Shown here: piece after piece, positions 1 through 7,480 of the stretch
Layout of the letters: the number at the start of each line of letters is the position of its first letter
Position numbering within the stretch: the stretch's first letter is position 1
From: Lachnospiraceae bacterium
Lineage (GTDB): Bacteria; Bacillota; Clostridia; Lachnospirales; Lachnospiraceae
Assembly (NCBI GenBank): GCA_014804615.1
Contig: JAAUZL010000009.1
Span: 74,306 to 112,227, forward strand
DNA length: 37,922 nucleotides
Direction: 5' to 3'
Program-made: the position numbers and the translations under genes
Notes under the pieces: model-generated
Seen by the model: only the letters and a program-made list of their open reading frames with translations
What the model was told of the DNA's origin: nothing
Databases searched by the model: none

Positions 1-158
1 GGCACCTTATTCACAATGACAATATCCGCATCCTGAACCCGCTCTGCCGTATTGTCCGCCACCGTATTCGGATAGCAGACAACCTCCCCAAATTTTTCCA
101 GGCAACCCATGTCGATATCTGTTCCGACACTGTTGCGCTCCAATACCACCAGCTTCAT
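1..158 (-). CDS. D-2-hydroxyacid dehydrogenase, N-terminal fragment (cut by window edge)
   Basis: Only the first 52 codons are in the window; the gene runs off the left edge. The peptide starts MKLVVLERNSVGTDID and continues with a segment like FGEVVCYPNTVADNTAERVQDADIVIVNK. This is the N-terminal catalytic half of the D-isomer 2-hydroxyacid dehydrogenase family (D-lactate, hydroxypyruvate or glycerate dehydrogenases), in which an opening beta strand is followed by a stretch ending in ADIVIVNKV. The start is supported by GGGAGG five bases before the ATG. The NAD-binding Rossmann motif and the catalytic Arg/Glu/His lie outside the window, so the substrate cannot be told. Confidence 0.75.
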   Translation of the reverse strand, partial: MKLVVLERNSVGTDIDMGCLEKFGEVVCYPNTVADNTAERVQDADIVIVNKV

Positions 159-238
159 AGCCACCTCCCAATATTTGTCAGTCCTTTTCTTCCACTATAT
201 CACAGCACCGAGAAGGATTCAATTTGAATGAAACAAAA

Positions 239-266
239 CCCGCTATGTCATAGAAAACACAGCGGG
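239..266 (-). terminator. Rho-independent terminator of the CofE-like gene
   Basis: On the minus strand a 9-bp stem (CCCGCTGTG paired with CATAGCGGG, one G-U pair) closes a 10-base loop and is followed by TTTTGTTT. It lies about 40 bases after the stop codon of the CofE-like gene, the right place to end its transcript. Confidence 0.75.
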
Positions 267-303
267 CATATCTGCTCTAAATATTAGGTATATAGAAATA
301 CGC

Positions 304-1494
304 TTAACTTATGTAATTGTCAAAATATCCCTGAATCAAGATTACCGGCGTACCCTTGTCACCCGAACCGCTTGTCAGGTCACACAGGGAACCGATCAGG
401 TCAGTCAGTCTTCTGGGGGTCGTTCCCTGAGATGCCATATCACCTACCAGATTATCCTTCTTCTCCCGGATACGGTTAGAGATGGCTTCCTTGAGCGCCT
501 CACCGGACAGATCCTTAAAATCATTATCCGCCAGATATTTTAATTTCACTTCGTTGGGCGTACCTTCCAGTCCCGGCGTGCTGGCAGGCGACACACAAGG
601 ATCTGCAAGCTCCCAGATTTTCCCTACCGGATCTTTGAAAGCACCGTCACCGTACACCATAACTTCCACATGTTTGCCGGTTTTGTCCAAAATAGACTTC
701 TGAATATCCATCACCAGATCAGTGCACTCTCTCGGAAACAATTTGATCGTGTCTTCCGTGGACTTATTGGAACCGAGCAAACCATATTTCTCATTGCATC
801 CGCTTCCGTTTACGGGCTGGTTCAGAATATCATCCATCCCGACCACTACTTCCGCCCCTGCTTCCCTGAGAAGCCTCTTGGTGCGCACCCTTGTATGAAT
901 ATCACAGTTTATCACCTTTTTCGTATAAGGAAGAATACTGCGGCAGTCGTTAGCAAAGATGATCTCCACCTCCGCTCCCGCTTCTTTGATCAGTTCTCCA
1001 TAATACGCTACATAATCCACCCCTGTAAACGGGTGTTTATTTTCTCCGAAAAGCTCACGATACTTCTCCAATGTCAATACATCGCTGTAAGGATTGATCT
1101 TCGCCTTATCCAACTGATCCAGCGAAACAAGCTCATTGCCCACTTCATCACTGGGATAGCTGAGCATCAGCACGATCTTCTTCGCTCCCATTGCGATACC
1201 CCTCAAGCAGATTGCAAAACGGTTTCGCGATAAAATAGGAAAAATAACGCCAATCGTCTCACCGCCAAGCTTTTCCCTCACATCCTGGGCAATCGCCTCC
1301 ACCGATGCATAATTGCCCTGTGATCTCGCCACAATGGACTCCGTCACCGCAATCACGTCTCTGTCACGGATCTCAAATCCTTCCGCTTCAGCCGCTTCCA
1401 TAACACTATTCACAACGATCTCTGTCAGATCATCTCCTTGTCTGATGATCGGGCAGCGTATCCCCCTCGATACAGTTCCAACTTTTCTTTCCAT
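304..1494 (-). CDS. Coenzyme F420-0:L-glutamate ligase family (CofE-like) protein
   Basis: A 396-residue protein. Its N-terminal part contains GDDLTEIVVNSV followed by RDRDVIAVTESIVARSQGN, the pattern of the F420_ligase domain in which a strand runs into a substrate loop. Family members add glutamate to coenzyme F420-0, but Clostridia are not known as F420 producers and no other F420 gene is in the window, so the real substrate is open. The protein is longer than archaeal CofE (about 250 residues); the extra C-terminal part carries DGAFKDPVGKIWELADP and a Gly/Ser-rich tail. I start at 1494 because AGAAGG precedes that ATG by eight bases; an upstream extension to 1602 has no ribosome binding site. 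The gene appears to be a single unit with its own terminator. Confidence 0.75.
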   Translation of the reverse strand: MERKVGTVSRGIRCPIIRQGDDLTEIVVNSVMEAAEAEGFEIRDRDVIAVTESIVARSQGNYASVEAIAQDVREKLGGETIGVIFPILSRNRFAICLRGIAMGAKKIVLMLSYPSDEVGNELVSLDQLDKAKINPYSDVLTLEKYRELFGENKHPFTGVDYVAYYGELIKEAGAEVEIIFANDCRSILPYTKKVINCDIHTRVRTKRLLREAGAEVVVGMDDILNQPVNGSGCNEKYGLLGSNKSTEDTIKLFPRECTDLVMDIQKSILDKTGKHVEVMVYGDGAFKDPVGKIWELADPCVSPASTPGLEGTPNEVKLKYLADNDFKDLSGEALKEAISNRIREKKDNLVGDMASQGTTPRRLTDLIGSLCDLTSGSGDKGTPVILIQGYFDNYIS

Positions 1495-1589
1495 CTGATA
1501 TCCCTTCTCTCTTAGAAAATTAAATCCTTTCTTATTTTGCCAAAAAACGTCTGAAAAATCAATAATATGCCGAAAAAAACTGCATGAAT

Positions 1590-2303
1590 TTATATCCACC
1601 ACATAATTGCTTTTGCAAATCGCGCTTCAATATCGTGAAAATGCCCCCCTTCATTCCACTCAAAGAATACCTTATTGCTGTTTCGTCCATCGGAAGACAG
1701 AATTTCTATCGCTTTCTCCGTACACTCTGCTATCCTCTGCATCCGTGGATTTTTGCTGCGGCTTTCCTTTTTCCCAAGAGACAAATATACCCGAAGGTCT
1801 GTCCTAAGCGGCTTTTCCCGCTCCATAAATTCACAGAAACCATCATACCACAAAGATCCTGACAAACTGGCAGCCGCACCGAATACATCGGTTTTGTAAC
1901 CGGCATAAACCGCTGTAAGTCCTCCCAGAGAATACCCGAACAAGGCCGTTTGCTCCGGTTCCGGCTTCGTCCGATAATGGGCGTCCATATAAGGCTTGAT
2001 TTCTTTTGCCAAACATTTTAGATAATCATCCGCTTTTCCCATAGGCGCTTCCTCTCCCCTGCGAAAAGCGGGAGCTGCCCATGGTGTAAAATCATCGTTC
2101 CAACTTCTCGGTTTAACAGAGAGAAGAATAAAATCTGTCCGCGCACCCGTGTTGACTAGTTTAGTCATTATCCCTTCAATCGGAATTTCTCCATTGACAT
2201 AGATTGTGGGATAATATTTCTCTCCCTCATCATAATCCGACGGCAGATACAGGTGACAAATCATGCCTGAAATTTGAAGCTCTTGTATTTGAAATAATCG
2301 CAT
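1590..2303 (-). CDS. Alpha/beta-hydrolase, esterase D / enterochelin esterase-like family
   Basis: A 237-residue cytosolic protein of the esterase family typified by enterochelin esterase and S-formylglutathione hydrolase. The nucleophile elbow is GYSLGG (about residues 123-128) and the C-terminal GGHFHD supplies the catalytic His, so the catalytic core looks intact. The opening ISGMICHLYLPSDYDEGEKYYPTIY is the usual first two strands of the fold. There is no signal peptide or lipobox. It may act on siderophore esters or acylated sugars; nothing nearby fixes the substrate. It lies between the CofE-like gene and the chemoreceptor on the same strand but is separated from the chemoreceptor by a terminator, so it is probably transcribed on its own. 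Confidence 0.75.
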   Translation of the reverse strand: MRLFQIQELQISGMICHLYLPSDYDEGEKYYPTIYVNGEIPIEGIMTKLVNTGARTDFILLSVKPRSWNDDFTPWAAPAFRRGEEAPMGKADDYLKCLAKEIKPYMDAHYRTKPEPEQTALFGYSLGGLTAVYAGYKTDVFGAAASLSGSLWYDGFCEFMEREKPLRTDLRVYLSLGKKESRSKNPRMQRIAECTEKAIEILSSDGRNSNKVFFEWNEGGHFHDIEARFAKAIMWWI

Positions 2304-2348
2304 ATCTATTTTATATGCGTCTTCCGCAAATATGTCAAGTAAACTTAA

Positions 2349-2385
2349 AAACCCCCGGCGCCGTATTTCATAGCGTCAGGGGTTT
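2349..2385 (-). terminator. Rho-independent terminator of the chemoreceptor operon
   Basis: On the minus strand AAACCCC and GGGGTTT pair around a further GC-rich inner stem (GACGC / GGCGC with one G-U pair), and the hairpin is followed by TTTTTAAGTTT. It begins 13 bases after the chemoreceptor stop codon. Confidence 0.8.
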
Positions 2386-2398
2386 CGGGGGAGCGTAT

Positions 2399-4399
2399 TT
2401 ATACTTTAAAAGAATCCACCGTCTGATTTAAAAGCTCGCTTAACCGGAACAGTTCTTCCATCTGTTTCACAACCATTCCGGAATTTTCGTTGGAGCTCTT
2501 TGCCGACTGATTCATCTTCTGCATCAATTCCGCTATTTCTCCCACAAGTTCCGTGATCGAAACCATCGATGCATTAATTTCCGTCATATCCGCATTCATC
2601 TCCTGGGATGCGGCTCCCAGATCAACGGATATGCCGCTGAAAAAAGCAGCATCCTTTTCGTACATCTGCGCAAGTTCCGTCATTCCCTGATAATCTTCCA
2701 TGACCTTACCGGACATAAATGTAAGCAGTTTTTCGGAACTCTTGGACAGGAACGCCACGTTTTTCACCACGCCCTCTGTCACCTGACGGATCTTATCTAC
2801 CGCCTTTCTGGAATTATCCGCCAATTCTCTGATCTCATCCGCCACAACAGCAAATCCTCTGCCTGCCTCACCGGCTCTGGAAGCCTCTATGGACGCATTC
2901 AACGCCAACAGGTTTGTCTGGGAGCTGATGGACAGTATCTCCTCTGTCAAGGCGTTGATCTCTCCCACTTTCTGACTGTCTTCAATGGCCTGTTCCAGAT
3001 CCGTCTTTGTCTCCTGATAGAGTGAAATAGCTTCTTCAGCAGACTGATTGGCCGATTTATAATGATCACCTGCACGCTGTGTAATGTCATTTGACTGCCC
3101 TGCCGCTTCTCCCGCCTTTCCGGCTACATCCTCAATGGCAGTTCCCAGTTTCTGCCCGCTGTTCTTTATGCTTTCCGCCAGTTCCCTTGCCGTCACGATC
3201 TGTTTCATGACAAAATCGGCAGACTCTGTAATATCAGAAATATCCTTGTTTAAAACCGCCATTGTTTCGGACGTTCCCTCGGCAATGTCACCGATATTCC
3301 CCGCCTCCTGCTTTGTATTTAAGATAATCTCCCTGATCTGCTGTTTTACCTCCACAGTGGCTTTACTGATCTGCTCAGTCTCATTTTTATATTCCTTCGG
3401 AATGGAAGTTGCAACGACGGCATTTTCCGAAAAATCGCCGGAGGCAAACTGCTTCAACATTTGCACAGGCGCCAGCATCCTGCCGATCAGTCCTGTCATA
3501 AATACTGCCACAAATGCGATAATCACCAGAGCAGTCACAACCGCTATCACAATCATTGTCACAAGGGATCCTGTGACATTGGCCGTAGGTACTACGACTC
3601 CCAGTTTCCATCCACAACCGCTTATTTCCGTCAATGCAAAATAGCAGGTACTGCCATCATAGTCCTTGAGCTTCTTTATATCGTGCTCCGAACCTGTTAT
3701 CATTCCGCCAAGCTCCGGAAGAATATTTGCTGCAAGAACCGTCGTTTCCGCCGTGGGTTCATACTCTTTGTTTTCATGTGCCACATATTGTCCGATGCTG
3801 TCCAAAAGAAATCCGTATACGCCATCTTCATAATTAATACTTCCCGTCAACTCTGTCACCGTTTCAAGAGTCACATCCAGTCCGATAACGCCTGCCAGCT
3901 CATTCTCTATCATTACCGGTGCCGCAATAGTCGTACACATTTGCCCTGTCAGAGCGTCACAGTATGGATCCGTTACGATAACCGTTCCCGCCTCCGCTGC
4001 CTGCTGATACCATCCCCGCTCTACCGGATCATAGTCCGCCGGCATCTCAATCTCTCTGTTGGACCAGATAAATCTGCTGTCATTCGTCCCGCAGTACAGA
4101 TTTAAAAGTTCCGCTCTTCCCTCCGCATGTGCATCCACTACAGACTGAATAAACTCTGTCTCTGTTATTTTTCCGGCAGCTATGCTCTCCACAGCGCCGT
4201 CTGCAAGCATCTTTTCGCTCTCGATCCATGTATTGATTTCTTCGGCATATTTATCCGCGTTCAATTGCAGCGCCCGCGTCTGATCCTGAATCGTCTGCCT
4301 CCCCGCCACTGTGATAATTCCCACTGTAGTCAGGAGAATACTTGCCACAACAATACCGATCATACTGACCGTAAGTCTTCCTTTAATTGTCCTTAACAT
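2399..4399 (-). CDS. Methyl-accepting chemotaxis protein with extracellular Cache domain
   Basis: A 666-residue transmembrane chemoreceptor. In order: TM1 (about residues 9-30); a periplasmic-type double-Cache sensor domain (about 35-275) with the typical [11 protein letters not shown] and [10 protein letters not shown] segments; TM2 (about 280-305); a HAMP region; and a long cytoplasmic coiled coil. The signalling tip is the highly conserved [20 protein letters not shown] followed by [15 protein letters not shown]. Cache receptors of this type usually bind small organic ligands such as amino acids or carboxylates. I chose the second of two nearby ATGs because AGAGG is eight bases from it and only three from the first. 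It lies 44 bases downstream of a LytTR/GHKL pair on the same strand, so the three are likely one operon. Confidence 0.93.
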   Translation of the reverse strand: MLRTIKGRLTVSMIGIVVASILLTTVGIITVAGRQTIQDQTRALQLNADKYAEEINTWIESEKMLADGAVESIAAGKITETEFIQSVVDAHAEGRAELLNLYCGTNDSRFIWSNREIEMPADYDPVERGWYQQAAEAGTVIVTDPYCDALTGQMCTTIAAPVMIENELAGVIGLDVTLETVTELTGSINYEDGVYGFLLDSIGQYVAHENKEYEPTAETTVLAANILPELGGMITGSEHDIKKLKDYDGSTCYFALTEISGCGWKLGVVVPTANVTGSLVTMIVIAVVTALVIIAFVAVFMTGLIGRMLAPVQMLKQFASGDFSENAVVATSIPKEYKNETEQISKATVEVKQQIREIILNTKQEAGNIGDIAEGTSETMAVLNKDISDITESADFVMKQIVTARELAESIKNSGQKLGTAIEDVAGKAGEAAGQSNDITQRAGDHYKSANQSAEEAISLYQETKTDLEQAIEDSQKVGEINALTEEILSISSQTNLLALNASIEASRAGEAGRGFAVVADEIRELADNSRKAVDKIRQVTEGVVKNVAFLSKSSEKLLTFMSGKVMEDYQGMTELAQMYEKDAAFFSGISVDLGAASQEMNADMTEINASMVSITELVGEIAELMQKMNQSAKSSNENSGMVVKQMEELFRLSELLNQTVDSFKV

Positions 4400-4443
4400 T
4401 ACATGCACCTCTTTCTATTCCGAATCGTTCAGAATTTGTCATT

Positions 4444-5193
4444 TTAACAGGTTTTACAGAAATAATTAAAATACTGCTCTCTCAGCCCCTTATATGCACC
4501 TCTCGGCAAATAAATCTTCCTGCCCCCCGTCAGACAGATATCCTGCGCGCTTAGACTGTCAACATATTCCAGATTAACAATAAAAGCCACCCCAATCTTC
4601 ACAAACTCCTGATAGGGAGAGAGCAGTTCATAAAGCTTCATCATGGTCATGCACTGCCGGTATTCTCTTCCATCGGCAAAATACAAGCATTGCGTTTTCC
4701 CCTGCGCTTCGCAGTATACAAGATTATTTACTGCCACCTTCACAAATCTTCCTTCCTTTTTGAGCAAAATATATCTCTTCCGTTCCTCCTCCTCGCCTTC
4801 CAAAAATCTGTCCAATGCGCCGAACAAACGCTCCTGTGAGATCGGCTTCAGAAGATACTGAAACGCATCCACATCAAAGGCCTCCAACGCAAATTCTCCG
4901 GATGTTGTGAGAAAAAACAACTTGGCCCTGCTTCCCATATCCCGCAGTTTTTTTGCCGCATCCATCCCCAGAGAATCCGATACTCCTCCCGGCCCCGGCA
5001 TATAGATATCCATAAAAATCAGGTCCGGCGCATAATTTTTATCCTCAATTCTGTAGATCAATTCGTCCGCGCTCTCAAAGCGTTCAATTATGAACTCTAC
5101 TTCCGGATGTTCCTGTTCATAATCATTCAATATCTTTTCTGTTTTGTTAAGCTCCGCTGTCTCATCATCGCAAAGTGCTGTCAGATAGGTCAT
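4444..5193 (-). CDS. LytTR-family response regulator
   Basis: A 249-residue response regulator. The receiver domain (about 1-125) has the acidic pair CDDE near residue 8 and the phospho-acceptor Asp62 in FMDIYMPG. The C-terminal LytTR DNA-binding domain (about 140-245) shows YILLKKEGRFVKV, LVYCEAQGKTQ and FVKIGVAFIVNLEYV. Regulators of this class (AgrA, VirR, LytR) bind paired direct repeats in promoters. Its start overlaps the stop of the upstream kinase by four bases (ATGA), so the two are translationally coupled, and the chemoreceptor follows 44 bases later. No AgrB or AgrD signal genes are nearby. Confidence 0.92.
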   Translation of the reverse strand: MTYLTALCDDETAELNKTEKILNDYEQEHPEVEFIIERFESADELIYRIEDKNYAPDLIFMDIYMPGPGGVSDSLGMDAAKKLRDMGSRAKLFFLTTSGEFALEAFDVDAFQYLLKPISQERLFGALDRFLEGEEEERKRYILLKKEGRFVKVAVNNLVYCEAQGKTQCLYFADGREYRQCMTMMKLYELLSPYQEFVKIGVAFIVNLEYVDSLSAQDICLTGGRKIYLPRGAYKGLREQYFNYFCKTC

Positions 5194-6539
5194 TTTTCCT
5201 CCGTTGCAGGCTGTGCATTTTCTTTTTGTTCAGGCTCTGTATTCATAATCAGCCTGAATACAAAGACGCCGTCGTCATTTTTAAAATCATATTCCCCGTC
5301 GTACTTCTTTGCCGTTCTGATAATACTGGAAACCCCGACACCTCCCGTAAATTCGGTTTCCGGTTTCCCGTCCTTCAGTATCGTTTCCCTCCTGCATGTA
5401 TTGCTGCACAAAATAATCAGTTTATTCTTTCGCTTTTTGAGCATCAGGGAAATAAAACACTCCCGCTCCTCCGAATGCTTTTTTACCTCCATGCAGGCGT
5501 AAATCGCATTTTCATAAGCATTTGCGAGTATCGCCACCAGATCAATACTGGGTATTGCCAGATTTTTTCCAAGCTTCACATCCAGCGTAACTTTAATCTG
5601 TTCATGCTCCGCTTTTCTGGTATAAGCAGACAGAATATTGTTGACCGCGGGATTGGCGCATATCATTTTCGGCACATCCTGATCAGTTTCCCTGTCATAT
5701 TCTTTCAAATACTGTAAAAGCTCTTCCGTCTGCCCTCTGCGCGCGCACTCTGCCATGACAGCGTTATGGTGCCTGATATCGTGACGAAGCCGCCTGCTTG
5801 ATTCTACGGATTCCTCCAGGATCTCCACCTGTCTCTCTAAAAGCCGATAGTTCATCTGTATCAGCTGGTTTTCTCTCTCATACTCCTTTTCCTTCCCGAC
5901 GTGCAGATAAAACCGAAACACAAGAAACTGCAGCATTCCTGTCAGGAAAAAATTCACCAGAATCTGATAAATTCTCTGAAACGTCATTTCTCTGTTCAGA
6001 CTCGGATTCAAAATGTAGCCGATACCCAACAAAATGCAGACGATCATCACCACAACACTGAACTTGTCCGCTTCGCTCTCCACATACTCGCCAAAATCCT
6101 TCACGGATTCTTTAACATATCTGTCGAGAAGAAATGCAATAAGCAGGATCAGCATAATGCGCAAAATAATATCCGCCCATATATTACTCTCGAAAAAAAT
6201 AATGGAAATTTCCAGCCCGCCGACCACAAACACCGACATCAGGTAAAACCCCAGCGCCAGCTTATAAAACGTCAGATAAACGGAATCCTTGCTCATAAAA
6301 ATCGCAAAGACAGAAAAGCATATATATATTGTAAATGGCGCCATCCGTACATAGCTCTCCCAGCTCACCACATACCAGACACTTGCAAGTACGCATATAG
6401 CCGTGCAAAAGCACACATAGCCGATCACCATTTTTTTTCTGTCAAACCGCGACTCGGAAAGCAGAAAAAATAACAGAATCACGCCCGCAAGGTTAATTAC
6501 TAACCGAAAAAAAGCTATATATACGGAACCGCCCAACAT
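5190..6539 (-). CDS. GHKL sensor histidine kinase (AgrC-like)
   Basis: A 449-residue membrane kinase. The first 215 residues hold about six hydrophobic segments, an AgrC-like membrane sensor. A coiled coil (about 215-250) leads to the phospho-acceptor region LRHDIRHHN (His253 or His257), and the ATP-binding GHKL domain follows with the N box in NAYENAIYACME and the glycine box GGVGVSSIIRTAKKY. Such kinases commonly sense peptides or membrane states. The start is an ATG with AAAGGGG nine bases upstream. It is the first gene of the kinase-regulator-chemoreceptor operon, and its cognate regulator overlaps it by four bases. Confidence 0.9.
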   Translation of the reverse strand: MLGGSVYIAFFRLVINLAGVILLFFLLSESRFDRKKMVIGYVCFCTAICVLASVWYVVSWESYVRMAPFTIYICFSVFAIFMSKDSVYLTFYKLALGFYLMSVFVVGGLEISIIFFESNIWADIILRIMLILLIAFLLDRYVKESVKDFGEYVESEADKFSVVVMIVCILLGIGYILNPSLNREMTFQRIYQILVNFFLTGMLQFLVFRFYLHVGKEKEYERENQLIQMNYRLLERQVEILEESVESSRRLRHDIRHHNAVMAECARRGQTEELLQYLKEYDRETDQDVPKMICANPAVNNILSAYTRKAEHEQIKVTLDVKLGKNLAIPSIDLVAILANAYENAIYACMEVKKHSEERECFISLMLKKRKNKLIILCSNTCRRETILKDGKPETEFTGGVGVSSIIRTAKKYDGEYDFKNDDGVFVFRLIMNTEPEQKENAQPATEEK

Positions 6540-6627
6540 ACTTTATGCCCCTTTTCCTGCCGACTCATTTTAAACAGATTTTTAACTTTAATAGCATTAT
6601 TCTACAATATTTTTCAATTGAAAAAAG

Positions 6628-6653
6628 CGTCAGGCGAAGATTGTTACCTGACG
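6628..6653. other. Stem-loop in the leader region upstream of the response regulator
   Basis: CGTCAGG pairs perfectly with CCTGACG across a 12-base loop and is followed by TTTATTTT on the plus strand and preceded by AAAAAA. It resembles a bidirectional terminator, but no gene ends here: the GHKL kinase starts at 6539 leftward and the regulator starts at 6797 rightward. It may attenuate or insulate the two divergent units. Confidence 0.45.
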
Positions 6654-6707
6654 TTTATTTTCGCGCTCCTTTTCTGTATGAAAAGAACAGCCCAAGGGAA
6701 TTTTTTA

Positions 6708-6716
6708 TGCTATACT
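6708..6716 (+). promoter_or_regulatory. Extended -10 promoter for the OmpR-type regulator
   Basis: The sequence TGCTATACT matches the extended -10 pattern TGnTATAAT. No good -35 hexamer stands 17 bases upstream. The expected start point (about 6723) falls inside the first palindrome of the hairpin pair at 6718-6771, so the transcript would begin with strong secondary structure. Confidence 0.4.
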
Positions 6717-6717
6717 T

Positions 6718-6771
6718 GATTAAAAATCAAAGATTTTTAATCGTGAGATTTGGGCTTACACCCAAACTCAC
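6718..6771. repeat. Tandem palindromes (variable-arm hairpin element, copy C)
   Basis: Two hairpins abut with no gap. The first is GATTAAAAATC, AAA loop, GATTTTTAATC: 11 perfect base pairs. The second is GTGAG, bulged A, TTTGGG, loop CTTACA, CCCAAA, CTCAC. The same GGGCTTAC string and the same design of short clamped stems with small loops recur at 20666, 22558 and 34256, always at gene borders. The element sits in the leader of the response regulator gene. Confidence 0.6.
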
Positions 6772-6796
6772 GGGCCAAGAAAAAAAGGGAATGAAT

Positions 6797-7480
6797 ATGT
6801 ACAAGATTTTAATGGTGGATGACGATCCGATGATATTAGAGGATAATAAGACATATTTTAGCACTGTGGGCTATGACGTCGTCTGCGCAAAAACTGCGGA
6901 AACTGCAGAAAAAATCATTCTATCCAATGCACTCGACTGTGTCGTTCTGGACGTGGATTTACCGGATATGAGCGGCTTCGCATTATGCGAAAAAATACGC
7001 AAAAAAACAGGTCTTCCTATTATTTTCCTTTCCGGCTATACCGAAGAAGAAAACCGTATCCGGGGACTCTCAATCGGCGGAGATGACTATGTGTGCAAGC
7101 CATACAGCTTAAGAGAACTGGAACTTCGGGTACAGGCGCGCATCCGTTCCGGCAGAGCTGCCGAGCCGCCCCAGTCCCTTACTTATGGGGCGCTTTCCAT
7201 CTGTCCGTCCTCGTGCAGTGTAAGCTATGGCACATACTCCGTTGATTTTTCATCTTATGAATTTGATGTACTGTATTTTCTTGCAAAACATCCCAATGAA
7301 ATATATACGCCGGAGCAGATTTATGATTCGGTGTGGAAAGCGCCAATCAACAAAGGACAGAAATCTCTGCAGGTTATCATGGGGCGCATCCGCAAAAAAC
7401 TCTATGATATGTGCCCGGATCATGACTACATCCAAACCAAGCGCTATAAGGGTTACCTGTTTGTTCCCGATCGGGAATGA
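6797..7480 (+). CDS. OmpR/PhoB-family response regulator
   Basis: A 227-residue two-component response regulator. The receiver domain (about 1-120) has the acidic cluster VDDD at 8-10, phospho-acceptor Asp52 in VLDVDLPDMSG, the switch Thr/Ser region and Lys in CKPYS. The winged-helix DNA-binding domain (about 130-227) has the typical ending KSLQVIMGRIRKKL and a wing closing with YIQTKRYKGYLF. I start at 6797 because AAAAGGGA lies seven bases before that ATG and touches the ATG at 6791. Its last 28 bases overlap the end of the surface-protein gene on the other strand. The likely partner kinase is the gene at 9317, beyond the surface protein. Confidence 0.92.
   Translation: MYKILMVDDDPMILEDNKTYFSTVGYDVVCAKTAETAEKIILSNALDCVVLDVDLPDMSGFALCEKIRKKTGLPIIFLSGYTEEENRIRGLSIGGDDYVCKPYSLRELELRVQARIRSGRAAEPPQSLTYGALSICPSSCSVSYGTYSVDFSSYEFDVLYFLAKHPNEIYTPEQIYDSVWKAPINKGQKSLQVIMGRIRKKLYDMCPDHDYIQTKRYKGYLFVPDRE

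Noticed and set aside
670-1233. 187-codon plus-strand open frame opposite the CofE-like gene
   Set aside because: It is a shadow of the minus-strand gene: no ribosome binding site, no recognisable domain, and composition follows the real frame.
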